Counted from the stretch's first letter, positions 26,752 through 37,780 are shown. The stretch: DNA of 64,000 nt from Planctomycetaceae bacterium (GCA_003153375.1 PLYM01000216.1:270-64269); one strand, 5' to 3'. The notes: generated by a model from the sequence alone, not told the origin. Program-made: numbers and translations.

Positions 26752-28026
26752 TTATCGAACGATGGTCAGCTCGGGATGCGCGCGCTGGAGTTTGTCGATC
26801 GCCGCATCGGTGACTTTCGTGCCGCGAAGCGTCAGTTCCTTGAGCCCCGGCCAACGCGGCACGTTGACCAGGGCCGCGTCGGTAATGCGAGTTTGCGCCA
26901 GGTTGAGCGACGCCAGATGGGTGAGCCGCACCAGTGCCGCCACGCCTCGATCGTCAACCGCCGTGTTGGTCAGGTTGAGTTGCACGAGGTTGCTCAGCCG
27001 CGCGATTGAGGCCATGCTGGCGCTGGTCACGTCGGTGCCTTCGAGCGAGAGCATTTGCAGCAGGGGAGAGCGCTCGAGCTTCTTCACCCCGTCGTCGCTG
27101 ATCGGCAGGTTCGCCAGATCCAGCAACTCCAGCTGGTGAATCTTGTGCAAGTGCGACAGGCCGGCGTCCGTCACCTGCGATTCGCCGATGTACAAACCGC
27201 GCAGCGTCGGGATGCTTTGCAGATAGGCCAAGGCGCCGTTATTGATCTCCGAGAAATCGAGCCACAGCGCCTCGAGCTTGGGCATCCCCTTGAGCGCCGA
27301 CAGGCAGCGGTCGGTGATCGGGTTATACGACAGCTTGAGCGCTCGCAGATTGCGCAGTCGGCCCAGGTGGGCCACGCCTTGATCGGTGACTTTGGCATCG
27401 AAAAGATAGAGCTCTTCGAGCCCGGCGAACTGCGACACGACGGCCAGGCCCTCATCGCCTGTCTGGGTCCAGGAGAGATTCAGGATCTTCAGATTCGTGA
27501 GCGGCCGCAGTTGCTCGAGTCCCACGACCGACGTTTTCGTATCGTGCAGCGCGAGCCCTTCGAGCGTCGTCAGCCCGCTCAAGTGCGTCAGTCCCGCGTC
27601 GGTCACGCGTGTTTGTTGCAACTTGAGCGCTTGCAGATGCTTGAGATCGCGCAGCTTGGCCAATCCCTCGTCGGTGATGTTGGTGCGCCCGACGTCGAGC
27701 CAGCGCAGCTTGTCGAGCGTGCGCAGCTTTTCCAACCCCGCGTCGCCGCCGGCCCAGCTGACGACCAGGAACTGCGACCCGCGCGCATCGCGTTCCATCT
27801 CCTGCGTGCCACCGGCGGCTTCGATCTGCCGCAGCACGGCCTCCTGCTGCTGGCGCGACTCTCCTTGCGACAGCAACGAGCCGGCCCGCTGGCGCAGATT
27901 GCCAAGCGTGCCCTGGGTCGGTGGGACCGCTTCGCCGTTCTGCGTCGGCGGAGCGCCCACGAGTGGAGCGCGCATCGCTCCCCAGAGCGCAGCGGATACC
28001 AGGAAGCAAAGCAACGTTCGGCTCAT
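26752..28026 (-). CDS. Secreted leucine-rich-repeat protein
   Basis: 424 residues with signal peptide (MSRTLLCFLVSAALWGAMRAPLVGA). From about residue 85 it is made of roughly a dozen LRRs of 24 residues with the planctomycete-type pattern: LxxLxxLxLxxTxITDxGLxxL (for example LDVGRTNITDEGLAKLRDL, and LNLTNTAVDDRGVAALVRL). It forms a curved binding surface; partner unknown, cell-surface or periplasmic by signal peptide. It is translationally coupled to the upstream small gene: the stop of that gene and this start overlap as ATGA (28026-28023). The upstream PQQ-like gene is 37 bases downstream of its stop on the same strand. Confidence 0.85.
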   Translation of the reverse strand: MSRTLLCFLVSAALWGAMRAPLVGAPPTQNGEAVPPTQGTLGNLRQRAGSLLSQGESRQQQEAVLRQIEAAGGTQEMERDARGSQFLVVSWAGGDAGLEKLRTLDKLRWLDVGRTNITDEGLAKLRDLKHLQALKLQQTRVTDAGLTHLSGLTTLEGLALHDTKTSVVGLEQLRPLTNLKILNLSWTQTGDEGLAVVSQFAGLEELYLFDAKVTDQGVAHLGRLRNLRALKLSYNPITDRCLSALKGMPKLEALWLDFSEINNGALAYLQSIPTLRGLYIGESQVTDAGLSHLHKIHQLELLDLANLPISDDGVKKLERSPLLQMLSLEGTDVTSASMASIARLSNLVQLNLTNTAVDDRGVAALVRLTHLASLNLAQTRITDAALVNVPRWPGLKELTLRGTKVTDAAIDKLQRAHPELTIVR

Positions 28027-28385
28027 GGTCGTTCTTCAGCCATGAATTCAGTCAGTGTTCGTGGATGCTGCCGCGCTGGCTTGGCTGGCGGAGCTTTGGC
28101 TGCCCCTGGTGGTTGGGACGTGTAACTGGCCCGCTGTACTCCGCTCGGACTCTCTTTGCCGACGGGCTGCTGCGACACGGCGCGTTGCGCCGTGCGGGGT
28201 TGCGAGGCCGGGGGGGATGGCGGCGCGGCGCGTTTGAACGGACTGCGGAAAAAATCCTTGGTTCCTTCGACGAAACGACCAACGGCACCCGGGCTGGCGC
28301 TATCGGCATCGGCCCCGGCCGCTGATACGCCGCTCATGGCCAGCGCGAATGAGGCCAGCGCCATGGCGCAAAATCTGACATTCAT
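28023..28385 (-). CDS. Small secreted Pro-rich protein (120 aa)
   Basis: Signal peptide MNVRFCAMALASFALAMSGVSAAGA is followed by a short helix (VGRFVEGTKDFFRSPFKR) and a Pro/Ser/Gln-rich disordered tail. The stop overlaps the start of the LRR gene by four bases, so the two are translationally coupled and likely work together. No recognisable domain and no lipobox. The mature basic FFRSPFKR segment could attach to membrane or nucleic acid, which is only a guess. I would call it a real gene because of the coupling and the clean signal peptide. Confidence 0.6.
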   Translation of the reverse strand: MNVRFCAMALASFALAMSGVSAAGADADSASPGAVGRFVEGTKDFFRSPFKRAAPPSPPASQPRTAQRAVSQQPVGKESPSGVQRASYTSQPPGAAKAPPAKPARQHPRTLTEFMAEERP

Positions 28386-28688
28386 CGCGAAATGCCTGTC
28401 TGCCCGCGAGCACGGCGGAAAAAAGTGCTTTTAATGGAAAACGCACGAAGCGTGGCGAACTGCCCAGAATTGGGAGGCGGAGTGTCGCAAAAAGTCCGCC
28501 GCGCGTCCAGACCGTCCGCACGCACTCGCTAGCACGGCCTCAGCGGGGTGGAATGCCGTAAGTCTCGGGCTGTGGCGATATTCGCAGTCCCGGGGAATTT
28601 TTCTGCTAGCCGAATCCGCTGGCTGTTCCCTACAATTCAGGATTCGCACGTCACCGGAACGGACTCACCCACGCGAAACTCCCCGCCT
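28386..28688. other. 303-base divergent promoter region upstream of uvrA
   Basis: It separates the coupled small-secreted/LRR genes (minus) from uvrA (plus). I see no gene, no clear LexA-type palindrome, and no strong hairpin. The open frame that extends uvrA upstream to 28548 is in this region but looks non-coding. An A/T-rich patch (28420-28440) could hold a minus-strand promoter. Confidence 0.4.
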
Positions 28689-31600
28689 ATGGCTGCCGCC
28701 GATATCGTGATCAAGGGGGCCCGTGAGCATAACCTGCGGGACATCAACCTTTCGCTGCCGCGGAACCAACTGATCTGCCTCACCGGCGTCAGCGGCTCGG
28801 GCAAGAGCTCGCTGGCCTTCGATACCCTGTATGCCGAGGGGCAGCGGCGCTATGTCGAAAGCCTGTCGAGCTTCGCGCGCCAGTTCCTGGGGCAGATGCC
28901 CAAGCCCGACGTCGACTACATCAGCGGCCTGAGCCCGTCGATTTCGATTTCGCAAAAGTCGGCCGGCCAGAATCCCCGTTCGACCGTCGGCACGATCACC
29001 GAGATTTATGACTACCTGCGCGTGCTTTACGCCCGCACGGGCCAGGGACATTGCCCCAAATGCGCGCGGCCCATCACGGCCCAGACGCGCGAGCAGATCA
29101 TCCAACGCATCGGCCTACTGCCCGAGGGAACGCGGTTCGTGGTGCTGGCCCCGCTGATCCGGGCGCAAAAAGGCGAGTATCGCGATCTGTTCGTCGACCT
29201 GATGAAGCAGGGCTTCGCCCGGGCGCGCGTCGATGGTCGGATCGTGCAGCTCAACGACGAACTGCACCTTGACCGGCAGATGCGGCACAACATCGAAGTG
29301 GTCATCGACCGCCTCGTGGCCGGCGACGCGCGGGTCCGCCTGTCCGAGGCCGTCGAGCTGGCGCTCAAGATGGGGCAGGGCAGCCTGATCGTTTCGACGG
29401 AAGAAGCCGATGGCAAAACCGCGAAAAATGGCGACGCACCCGCGCCGCGCGGCCGCAAGCGCAAGAAGCCGGCCGCCGAGTCAGCGGATGTGCCGCCGGA
29501 CGAGCAGATCGTCCAGCAATCGGGCGACATGCAACTATCGGCCCACTATGCCTGCACGCACTGCGGCCTGAGCTTCGAGCCGCCGAGCCCACAACTGTTC
29601 AGCTTCAACAGTCCGCAAGGCATGTGCGCGGCCTGCGATGGCTTGGGCGAGCTTTATTCGTTCGAGCCCGCGCTGCTAGTGCCCAACGGCGAGCTGTCGT
29701 TCAAGCAGGGGTGCTTCGAATTGCTCGGCCCCTGGCGCGACCTGGGACGCTGGAAGCGGCACGTCTATCAGGGCGTGGCTGAAACCGTCGAGCGGCTGCA
29801 CAAACTGCCCAAGGGCACGATGCTCGACACGCCCTGGAATCAGCTCGACAAGGAATTGGCAGAGCTGTGGCTCTACGGCACCGGCGACGAGCACATCACG
29901 TTCACCTGGCGCGGCGGCACTTCGGGCCATAAGTATGGCGGCAAGTTCGAGGGCATCATCCCCAAGTTGCTCGACAAATACCGCAACTCGGGCAGCAAGA
30001 TGCAATTGCGGCAGTTGGAAAAATACATGCAGGTCATGCTCTGCGCCGAGTGCGCGGGGCAGCGACTGAATCCGCAAGCCCGCGCGGTGACGATCGCCAC
30101 GCGGGATGCGAAGTTTGCCGATCGCCCGGCACGCTCGCTGCCCGAGGTCTGCCATCTGCCCGTCAACGACGCCATCGATTTCTTCAGCGCGCTCGATCTC
30201 GATCCGACCCGGGCGTTGATCGCCACCGAAGTGCTCAAGGAGATCAGCGGCCGACTGGGTTTCTTGAGCAACGTGGGGCTCGACTACCTGACGCTCGATC
30301 GCACCGCGCCCACGCTCTCGGGCGGCGAATCGCAGCGCATTCGCCTGGCCGGACAAATCGGCTGCGGCCTGGTCGGCGTGCTCTATATTCTCGACGAGCC
30401 TTCGATCGGGCTGCACCCGCGCGACAACGACCGGCTGCTCGACACGCTGACGCAACTGCGCGACCTGGGCAACACGGTGGTCGTGGTCGAGCACGACGAA
30501 GACACGATGCGGGCGGCCGATCACATCGTCGACTTCGGCCCCGGCCCCGGCGTTCGCGGCGGCGAGGTCGTGGCCTCGGGCACCGCCGACACCATTGCCG
30601 AAGCGTCGCGGAGCCTGACCGGGCAGTACCTGTCGGGAAAGCTGAAAATCGAAGTCCCGGAAAAGCCGCGTCCGATCGGCGACCAGAAGCTGCGGATCGT
30701 CGGCGCCAACCACAATAACCTCAAGGGCATCGACGTCGAAATCCCCTTGGGCGCGCTGGTGTGCATCACGGGCGTATCGGGCTCGGGCAAAAGCTCGCTG
30801 ATCGGCGACATCCTGGTCGAAGCTTTGCGGCGCGATCTCAACGGCGGCGAAGGCTCGCCCGGCAAGCACGAGCGGATCGAAGGGCTCGAGCACCTCGACA
30901 AGCTGATCGCCATCGATCAGTCGCCGATCGGGCGCACGCCGCGCTCGAACCCTGGCACCTACATCAAGCTGTTCGACGAGATTCGCACGCTCTACACGCA
31001 ACTGCCCGAATCGAAAGCCCGCGGTTACAAGGCCGGGCGGTTCAGCTTCAACGTTTCGGGCGGGCGCTGCGAGGCCTGCGAGGGCAACGGCTCGAACAAG
31101 CTGGAGATGGACTTCCTGGCCGACGTCTGGGTGACCTGCCCGGTGTGCGAAGGGCACCGGTTCAATCGCGAGACATTGCAAGTGCGCTTCAAGGGCAAGA
31201 GCATCGCCGAAGTGCTCGAAATGGACGTGCAGCAGGCCCTGGCGCATTTCGAAAACATTCCCAAGGTGCGTCACAAGTTGCAAACCCTGCACGACGTGGG
31301 ACTCGACTATCTGAAGTTGGGGCAGCCCTCGCCCACTCTGTCGGGTGGCGAAGCCCAGCGCATCAAGCTGGCCCGCGAGCTGGTCAAGAAGAGCACTGGC
31401 AAGACCTTGTATCTGCTCGACGAGCCGACGACCGGTTTGCACTTTGCCGATATCCACCTGCTGCTCAAGGTGCTGCACGACTTTGTCGACGCCGGCAACA
31501 CGGTGTTGATCGTCGAACACAACCTGGACGTGGTGAAAACGGCCGACTGGGTGATCGACCTGGGACCCGAGGGAGGCCGTGGCGGCGGCGAGTTGGTGGC

Positions 31601-34600
31601 CGTGGGCACGCCCAGCGAAATCGCCAAGGTCGCCGCATCGCACACGGGACGCGCCCTGAAGGCCCATTTGGCTCAGATGAATTCCTCGTCGCGCGGCAAG
31701 AGCGCCCCGAACGGTCGGCCCAAGCGCGTCGCCGTGGAGGCCAAATCGATCAAAGTTCGCGGCGCGCGGCAACACAATCTCAAGGGAATCGACGTCGAGA
31801 TTCCCCGCGACCGCATGACGGTCTGTTGCGGCATGAGCGGAAGTGGCAAGAGCTCGCTGGCCATGGACACGGTCTACGCCGAAGGGCAGCGCCGCTATGT
31901 CGAAAGCCTGAGCGCCTACGCGCGGCAGTTCGTGGGCCAGATGCAAAAGCCGGCGGTCGATCACATCGATGGCCTTTCGCCGGCCATCGCCATCGAACAA
32001 AAGCACATGGGTCACACGCCCCGCTCGACCGTGGGCACGGTGACCGAAATCTACGACTACCTGCGCATCTTGATGGCGCGCATGGGCACGCCTTATTGCC
32101 CGGCCTGCGACATTCCGGTGGGCACGCAGACCGCCGACGAGATCGTCGACAAGATTCTGGCCGAGCCGGTCGACACGAAGCTGTATCTGATGGCTCCGTT
32201 GCAGGTCGAGGTCGGCGACAAGTACGAAAACCTGTGGGGCGAGATTCGCGCCATGGGCTATGTGCGGATGCGCGTCGACGGCCAGTCGTTCTCGGTCGAC
32301 GAGCCGCCGCAAATCGACCGCCGACGCAAGCATCTGGTCGAGGTGGTGATCGACCGCGTGAGCGTCAAGCCCGAGGGCCGCAGCCGCATCGCCGACACGG
32401 TCGAAAACGCCCTGGCCATGGGCAAAGGCCTGCTGCACGTGGCCTATCCCGAGCCGGACGTGCCCGAGGCCAAATGGCGCACCGAAATTCACAGCCAGCA
32501 TTTCGCCTGCGACCGCTGCGGCCGCAGCTTCGAACGGCTGACTCCGCACAGTTTTTCGTTCAACAGCTCGCTCGGTTGGTGCAAAGCCTGCGAGGGCCTG
32601 GGCACGCAAACCGGCGCCAATCCGTTGGCGCTGCTGCGCGATCCGAAGTTGACGCTGGCCGGCGGGGCCGTCGGGTTGTGGCCCACGGCCAGCTCGACGA
32701 TTTTCAATTGGATGCTCACGGCGCTGTCGGCGCACTCTCAGGTGCCGATCGACGTGCCCTTCGATCAATTGAATGCCAAGCAGCGACGCGTCGTGTTCCA
32801 TGGCACTGGCGACGACTGGATCGACGTGCACGCCGACGGTAAGCGCAAGAAGAACGAGCGCCCGCTGTTCCGCTTTCAATTCAAGGGACTCTATCCGGCG
32901 CTCGAAGAAGCCGCGCGGCTTTCGCCGGCCCTGCGGGCCAAATGGGAACACATGGTCGGCGAAGTCGAGTGCTCCACCTGTGGCGGCAGCCGACTGCGCG
33001 ACGACGCCGCGGCCATGCGATTGCACGAGCGCACGATCGACGACCTTTGCCGCCAGCCCTTGGGCGGCTTGCTCGAACGATTCAACGATTGGAAGCTCGA
33101 CCCGCGCGAGCGCAAGATCGCCGGCGAGCTGGTGCGCGAGGTGCGCAATCGTTTGCAGTTTCTGGTCGACGTGGGCTTGGAATATCTCACGCTCTCGCGA
33201 CCCGCGCCCACGCTCTCGGGCGGCGAAGCTCAGCGGATTCGCCTGGCCAGCCAGGTGGGCAGCGGCCTGTGCGGTGTGTTGTATGTGCTCGACGAACCGA
33301 CGATCGGCTTGCACCCGCGCGATAATCGCCGCTTGCTGGGCGCGCTCGAAAAGTTGCGCGACCTGGGCAACACGCTGCTGGTGGTCGAACACGATCGTGA
33401 CGTCGTGGCGGCGGCCGATCAACTGCTCGACTTCGGTCCCGCGGCGGGCGATGGCGGCGGACAGATCGTGGCCCGCGGCACGCCGGCCGAGGTTGGCAAG
33501 CAAAACGGCTCGGTCACCGGACCTTATCTTTCAGGCACGAAGGCCATTCCGATTCCGACGAATCGCCGCATGCCCAGTCTGATTGACTGGAAGGCAGGCC
33601 CCGCCGAGCCGCCCAAGCCGACGAAAAAGCGCGCGGCGAAAAAGTCGTCGCCGACCGCCGACGTTGCCAACGTCGCGCGCGAGCCGTTTCCTCCCGCGCC
33701 GGGTGGCTGGTTGGAAATCCTCGGCGCGCGGCACAACAACTTGCGCAACGTCACGGCCCGCATTCCGCTGGGCTGCTTCTCGGTGATCACGGGCGTCAGC
33801 GGCAGCGGCAAGAGCTCGCTGATCGAAGACGTGCTCTACAACTCGCTGGCTCGCACGCTGCACCGTGCCAGCACCACTCCGGGTCAGCACGACGCGATTC
33901 GTGGCGTCGATCAGATCAACAAAGTGATCCGCGTCGATCAACAGCCGCTGGGTCAGACGCCGACGTCGAACCCGGCCACGTATACCGGCGTATTCGATCT
34001 GATTCGCGCGCTCTATTCCCAACTGCCCGAGGCCCGCGTGCGAGGTTACACGCCGCGGCGTTTCAGTTTCAACGTGCCGGGCGGGCGTTGCGAGGCCTGC
34101 GAGGGCAATGGGCAAATCTGCATCGAGATGCACTTCCTGCCCGACGTGTGGGTCGAGTGCGACACGTGCCGCGGGCGGCGCTACAACCCCGAGACGCTGG
34201 CCGTGACCTATCACGGCCAATCGATCGCCGACGTGCTCGACATGCCGTGTGCAAAGGCGGTCAAGCTGTTCGAGAACATTCCCAAGATCAGCCGCATCTT
34301 GCAAACGCTGTGTGACGTGGGGCTCGATTACCTGACCCTGGGCCAGGCGGCGCCGACGCTCTCAGGCGGCGAAGCGCAGCGCGTCAAGCTGGCCGCCGAA
34401 CTGTCGCGCCCCGATACCGGACGCACGCTCTATCTGCTCGACGAACCCACTACGGGCTTGCACTTCGACGACATCGCCAAACTGCTGGAAGTGCTCAACC
34501 GGCTGGTTGACTTGGGCAACTCGGTGGTGGTGATCGAACACAATCTGGACGTCATCAAGACGGCCGACTGGGTGCTCGACATGGGCCCCGAGGCCGGCGA

Positions 34601-35825
34601 GGGGGGCGGATATCTGATTGCCGAGGGCACGCCCGAGGATATCGTGCGCCACGCGGCCCCGGCCGGCGCGCCCAAGCGCGCGGCGAAACGCTCGACAAGC
34701 AAGACACCCGCTGCGACTGGCGACGCACACCGCTCGCACACGGGCGAGGCGCTCGCGGTCACGCTGGCCGAAAGCCCGCGTGAGAAGCGGGCCTTGTATG
34801 ACTTCGCCGCGGAACAGGCCAAAATCGAAGAGGGCCTGGACATTGCCGAGGTCGGCAAGGACTCGCGCATGCCTTGGGAAGCCGACGGCCGGCGGTGGCA
34901 CACGGAGAATCGCGTGGGCCGTGCGGGGCAGCCGTGCCGTTGGGACGGTCGAATCTTGGAGAAAGTGGTCGATCGCATTGCCGACTCGGGCCAGTTCGGC
35001 GAAACGAATTGGAACGCCCGCACGGTCGTCGAGATCGCCTCGCCGACGCGCAGCGAGGGCTGGTTTTTCCATGCCATCACCGGCGAAGAATGGCTGTTGA
35101 AGCTGAAGTTTCGCGTGGCCAAGAACACCTTTCAGCGTGAGCGGCTCGTCGAGCAATTGAATCTCAAGCCGCTCAATGATCTGCCCGACTTGCCGGTCTA
35201 TGGCCACGAGCCGCGCGTGAAGTGCAAGAACCTGCGCGGTCCGTTTCAGGAAGTGCAACTGCAGGTTCACGCGCTGGACGAAATCGACACGCCGGCATTT
35301 TGGAAATTCATCGATGCCACGATCGCGGGCTTCGGCAAGTTCGCCGACAGGGCACGGCAGAACCCCGAGGACTTGATGCCCTGGAAAGTGCTCGGCCAGA
35401 AGTGGCACTTTGCCCGCAAGGGATTTCCGCCCGGCAAGCCGCCGCAGTGGGATCTCGACGTGCTGGAGGAGCTTTGCGAACGGCTGGTCGAGGCCGCGCC
35501 CCAGGGGCAGTTCTTGTGGAACAATCAACAGGTCGTACACATCTTCGTGGCCAACCAGCACGAGCCGTGGGCCACGGTCTACACCAAGCGAACGGCTGCG
35601 GTCGACCTGGTCCTGACCGGCCCCAAGGGGCGTTTTGGCCTAGGACGCGTGACCGAGTTGGGCGCGGAGCGCGAATTTCAGACCGGCCCGCAGCGCGACG
35701 TGCTGCGGCTGCGCTTCACCAGCACGTTGGACTTGGACCGGGGAGATCTGCGCGAGTTTCTGACCGAGCATCTGGCCGGATTGGACGCGAAGAACGCGGG
35801 CATCGCGCGGGTCGGATCGTCATGA
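28689..35825 (+). CDS. uvrA: Giant double UvrA (excinuclease ABC subunit A) with extra C-terminal domain
   Basis: About 2378 residues against roughly 950 for ordinary UvrA. It is two complete UvrA copies in one chain. Four Walker A motifs (GVSGSGKSS near 33, 692, 1700; [10 protein letters not shown] near 1045) and four ABC signatures (LSGGExQRI/V near 543, 883, 1508, 1891), each followed by a D-E-P Walker B. Both copies keep the UvrB-binding region and zinc fingers (CTHC...CAAC, CEAC...CPVC, CDRC...CKAC, CEAC...CDTC). A charged linker with [10 protein letters not shown] sits in copy 1. After about residue 2020 comes an extension of ~350 residues not found in canonical UvrA, with two repeats (see findings). 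UvrA scans DNA for lesions and loads UvrB. ATG at 28689 gives the conserved N-terminus; no strong ribosome site is visible. Confidence 0.93.
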   Translation: MAAADIVIKGAREHNLRDINLSLPRNQLICLTGVSGSGKSSLAFDTLYAEGQRRYVESLSSFARQFLGQMPKPDVDYISGLSPSISISQKSAGQNPRSTVGTITEIYDYLRVLYARTGQGHCPKCARPITAQTREQIIQRIGLLPEGTRFVVLAPLIRAQKGEYRDLFVDLMKQGFARARVDGRIVQLNDELHLDRQMRHNIEVVIDRLVAGDARVRLSEAVELALKMGQGSLIVSTEEADGKTAKNGDAPAPRGRKRKKPAAESADVPPDEQIVQQSGDMQLSAHYACTHCGLSFEPPSPQLFSFNSPQGMCAACDGLGELYSFEPALLVPNGELSFKQGCFELLGPWRDLGRWKRHVYQGVAETVERLHKLPKGTMLDTPWNQLDKELAELWLYGTGDEHITFTWRGGTSGHKYGGKFEGIIPKLLDKYRNSGSKMQLRQLEKYMQVMLCAECAGQRLNPQARAVTIATRDAKFADRPARSLPEVCHLPVNDAIDFFSALDLDPTRALIATEVLKEISGRLGFLSNVGLDYLTLDRTAPTLSGGESQRIRLAGQIGCGLVGVLYILDEPSIGLHPRDNDRLLDTLTQLRDLGNTVVVVEHDEDTMRAADHIVDFGPGPGVRGGEVVASGTADTIAEASRSLTGQYLSGKLKIEVPEKPRPIGDQKLRIVGANHNNLKGIDVEIPLGALVCITGVSGSGKSSLIGDILVEALRRDLNGGEGSPGKHERIEGLEHLDKLIAIDQSPIGRTPRSNPGTYIKLFDEIRTLYTQLPESKARGYKAGRFSFNVSGGRCEACEGNGSNKLEMDFLADVWVTCPVCEGHRFNRETLQVRFKGKSIAEVLEMDVQQALAHFENIPKVRHKLQTLHDVGLDYLKLGQPSPTLSGGEAQRIKLARELVKKSTGKTLYLLDEPTTGLHFADIHLLLKVLHDFVDAGNTVLIVEHNLDVVKTADWVIDLGPEGGRGGGELVAVGTPSEIAKVAASHTGRALKAHLAQMNSSSRGKSAPNGRPKRVAVEAKSIKVRGARQHNLKGIDVEIPRDRMTVCCGMSGSGKSSLAMDTVYAEGQRRYVESLSAYARQFVGQMQKPAVDHIDGLSPAIAIEQKHMGHTPRSTVGTVTEIYDYLRILMARMGTPYCPACDIPVGTQTADEIVDKILAEPVDTKLYLMAPLQVEVGDKYENLWGEIRAMGYVRMRVDGQSFSVDEPPQIDRRRKHLVEVVIDRVSVKPEGRSRIADTVENALAMGKGLLHVAYPEPDVPEAKWRTEIHSQHFACDRCGRSFERLTPHSFSFNSSLGWCKACEGLGTQTGANPLALLRDPKLTLAGGAVGLWPTASSTIFNWMLTALSAHSQVPIDVPFDQLNAKQRRVVFHGTGDDWIDVHADGKRKKNERPLFRFQFKGLYPALEEAARLSPALRAKWEHMVGEVECSTCGGSRLRDDAAAMRLHERTIDDLCRQPLGGLLERFNDWKLDPRERKIAGELVREVRNRLQFLVDVGLEYLTLSRPAPTLSGGEAQRIRLASQVGSGLCGVLYVLDEPTIGLHPRDNRRLLGALEKLRDLGNTLLVVEHDRDVVAAADQLLDFGPAAGDGGGQIVARGTPAEVGKQNGSVTGPYLSGTKAIPIPTNRRMPSLIDWKAGPAEPPKPTKKRAAKKSSPTADVANVAREPFPPAPGGWLEILGARHNNLRNVTARIPLGCFSVITGVSGSGKSSLIEDVLYNSLARTLHRASTTPGQHDAIRGVDQINKVIRVDQQPLGQTPTSNPATYTGVFDLIRALYSQLPEARVRGYTPRRFSFNVPGGRCEACEGNGQICIEMHFLPDVWVECDTCRGRRYNPETLAVTYHGQSIADVLDMPCAKAVKLFENIPKISRILQTLCDVGLDYLTLGQAAPTLSGGEAQRVKLAAELSRPDTGRTLYLLDEPTTGLHFDDIAKLLEVLNRLVDLGNSVVVIEHNLDVIKTADWVLDMGPEAGEGGGYLIAEGTPEDIVRHAAPAGAPKRAAKRSTSKTPAATGDAHRSHTGEALAVTLAESPREKRALYDFAAEQAKIEEGLDIAEVGKDSRMPWEADGRRWHTENRVGRAGQPCRWDGRILEKVVDRIADSGQFGETNWNARTVVEIASPTRSEGWFFHAITGEEWLLKLKFRVAKNTFQRERLVEQLNLKPLNDLPDLPVYGHEPRVKCKNLRGPFQEVQLQVHALDEIDTPAFWKFIDATIAGFGKFADRARQNPEDLMPWKVLGQKWHFARKGFPPGKPPQWDLDVLEELCERLVEAAPQGQFLWNNQQVVHIFVANQHEPWATVYTKRTAAVDLVLTGPKGRFGLGRVTELGAEREFQTGPQRDVLRLRFTSTLDLDRGDLREFLTEHLAGLDAKNAGIARVGSS

Positions 35826-35861
35826 CGCCATATCGAGTCGTGGTGAGAGGGAGAATGCAAG

Positions 35862-36515
35862 ATGGCTGAGCAGTTGTTGCCAACCCGGTTTTTGTTTCGC
35901 TTTGCCGCGGCCTGCCGCTACGCTGCCACGCTGGGCGCGGCGCCGCCCAGTGAATTCAGCGCGGAGTATCGACTGCCATCGCTGGGCGAACTGGAAGGCC
36001 AGCGGGCGTTTGCCGACGTGCGCGCGGCCTGGAGCGAAGCGGGGCTGGGCTTCAGCGTGCGCATCGAGGGTAAACGGCATCCCAGTTGGTGCCGCGAGAC
36101 GAAGCTCGAAGACAGCGACTCACTGCAAGTCTGGATCGATACGCGCGACACGCACAACATCCACCGCGCCAGCCGCTTCTGCCACCGCTTCATCTTCCTT
36201 CCGTCGGGCGGAGGGCGAACCTATGAGCAACCGATCGCCGATCAACTGCTGGTCGACCGCTCGCGCGAAAACGCCAACCCGGTGCGGCCCGGTCATTTGA
36301 AAGTCACCAGCGAGAAACGCGTGGGGGGCTATGTGATGTCGGCCTTCATCCCGGCCGCCGCTCTGACCGGCTTCAACCCGGTCGACCATCCGAAGCTGGG
36401 GTTTACCTATTTCATCTTCGACCGCGAGCTTGGCCAGCAATTCTTCAGCGTCGGCAGCGAGTTTCCGTTCCCCTCCGACCCCAGCCTGTGGGGCACGTTG
36501 GAGCTGGGCCGCTAA
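35862..36515 (+). CDS. CBM9/DOMON-like carbohydrate-binding-type protein
   Basis: 217 residues from an ATG with a good ribosome site (GAGAGGGAG at 35845-35853). It resembles family-9-like carbohydrate-binding or DOMON-type beta-sandwiches found in planctomycetes: GFSVRIEGKRHPSW, DSDSLQVWIDTRDTHNIHRASRFCHRF, and GYVMSAFIPAAALTGFNP. No signal peptide, so it is probably cytoplasmic, unusual for a sugar-binding module. It begins 36 bases after uvrA and may be co-transcribed. Its stop overlaps the stop of the convergent lipoyl-domain gene by two bases. Function unknown. Confidence 0.7.
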   Translation: MAEQLLPTRFLFRFAAACRYAATLGAAPPSEFSAEYRLPSLGELEGQRAFADVRAAWSEAGLGFSVRIEGKRHPSWCRETKLEDSDSLQVWIDTRDTHNIHRASRFCHRFIFLPSGGGRTYEQPIADQLLVDRSRENANPVRPGHLKVTSEKRVGGYVMSAFIPAAALTGFNPVDHPKLGFTYFIFDRELGQQFFSVGSEFPFPSDPSLWGTLELGR

Positions 36516-36838
36516 ATCTCGCCAGGCTCCTCATCCTCCGGCGCCAGCACGACTGCCAACACCTGGCCGACTGTCAGTTCGTCATCTTCCTGCACCAGGA
36601 TCTCAATCAACGTGCCGCTGGCCGGCGCGGGCAAATCGACCGTGACGCTGCCGGCCACGACTTCCAAAAGACGGTCGCCCGCGGTGACTTCCTCACCTTG
36701 CTCGACGTGCCAGGCGCTGGCCACGACGGAGACGTCGGCCAGGCCGAGATCAGGAAGCACGAGCTCGTGATGAGTTGCCGGCACGATTTGGCTCGACTGC
36801 GTGGCGTGGGTTCCCGGCAACAACTTCACCGCCAACAA
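36512..36838 (-). CDS. Stand-alone lipoyl-like domain without the lipoylated Lys
   Basis: 108 residues, of which about 25-100 are a biotin/lipoyl-type beta-barrel: VLPDLGLADVSVVASAWHVEQGEEV, then GDRLLEVVAGSVTVDLPAPASGTL, then EDDELTVGQVLAVV. In a normal domain the hairpin reads ETDKATVE with the modified Lys in the middle; here Glu59-Val-Val-Ala-Gly-Ser64 puts Ser64 at the Lys position. So it cannot carry lipoate in the usual way. It is the third gene of the lipB-lipA operon (36 bases after lipA), which points to a lipoate-related role, for example as a docking partner. The N-terminal 22 residues may be extra. Confidence 0.7.
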   Translation of the reverse strand: MLAVKLLPGTHATQSSQIVPATHHELVLPDLGLADVSVVASAWHVEQGEEVTAGDRLLEVVAGSVTVDLPAPASGTLIEILVQEDDELTVGQVLAVVLAPEDEEPGEI

Positions 36839-36874
36839 CGCCGGGCCGAAACACTCAGGCGAGCGGTTGCCGGG

Positions 36875-37780
36875 TCAAACCGCCTCGGCCATTTCGCGGG
36901 CGTGATAGCTCGAACGCACGAACGGTCCGCTGGCAACCTGCGAAAAACCCATCTGGCGGGCGGCGCGGCCCAGGGCCTCGAACTCTTCGGGCGGCAGATA
37001 GCGCACCACCGGCAAATGCTCGGGCGTGGGCCGCAAATACTGTCCAAGGGTGAGAAAATCGCAGCCCACGGAAATCAGATCGGCCAGCGTGTCGAGCAGT
37101 TCCTCGTGCGTCTCGCCCAGGCCGAGCATCAGCCCGCTCTTGGTCTTGATGGCCGGATTCAATTGCTTGACGCGGGCCAGCAACTCGAGCGTCCAGCGAT
37201 AGACGCTCTTGCGACCACGCACCTGCCGGTATAGCCGGGGAACAGTCTCGGTGTTGTGGTTGAACACCTCAGGCGCGGCCTCGACGACGCGCTCCACGGC
37301 GCCCGGCTTGCCGATGAAATCGGGAGTCAGCACTTCAACCGCTGCGCCGATTCTTCGACGCACGGCCAGCACTGATTGATAGAAGTGCTCTGCGCCACCG
37401 TCGGGTAAGTCATCGCGCGTGACGGAGGTGATCACGACGTGCTTCAGGCCCAAGCGGGCGGCGGCTTCGGCCATGCGATCGGGCTCGTCGATCTCCAGCG
37501 CCTCGGTCTTGCCCTTGTGTACCGAGCAAAAGCCGCACGGCCGCGTGCAGGTGTTGCCCATGATCATGAAGGTGGCCGTGCGTTGGCTCCAGCACTCCAT
37601 GCGGTTAGGGCACTTGGCGCTTTCGCAAACGGTTTCGAGCCCCAGCTCTTCGATCAACCGGGCCGTAAAGTGGTTTTCATTCCCCTTGGGAATGTTCTTT
37701 TTCAACCACCGCGGCAGGCGTTCGTCGGCCGGAGTGAGCGAAATGATCGGCAGTTCAAGGGGCACGCCCGACGGATTCAT
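36875..37780 (-). CDS. lipA: Lipoyl synthase LipA
   Basis: 301 residues with both 4Fe-4S clusters of LipA: the auxiliary cluster CESAKCPNRMECW and the radical-SAM cluster CTRPCGFC (C-x3-C-x2-C), then EPDRMAEAAARLGLKHVVITSVTRDDLPDGGAEHF. Also GLGETHEELLDTLADL and the C-terminal FVRSSYHA. It inserts two sulfur atoms into octanoyl-lysine of carrier domains. It overlaps the lipB coding sequence by 26 bases, so the two are translationally linked. The gene appears intact, whereas its two partners in the operon are missing key residues. Confidence 0.95.
   Translation of the reverse strand: MNPSGVPLELPIISLTPADERLPRWLKKNIPKGNENHFTARLIEELGLETVCESAKCPNRMECWSQRTATFMIMGNTCTRPCGFCSVHKGKTEALEIDEPDRMAEAAARLGLKHVVITSVTRDDLPDGGAEHFYQSVLAVRRRIGAAVEVLTPDFIGKPGAVERVVEAAPEVFNHNTETVPRLYRQVRGRKSVYRWTLELLARVKQLNPAIKTKSGLMLGLGETHEELLDTLADLISVGCDFLTLGQYLRPTPEHLPVVRYLPPEEFEALGRAARQMGFSQVASGPFVRSSYHAREMAEAV

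Noticed and set aside
29676-33503. 1275-codon open frame on the minus strand inside uvrA
   Set aside because: Antisense to a clearly conserved gene; the composition is what high-GC codon bias produces on the opposite strand, and it has no domain-like sequence.
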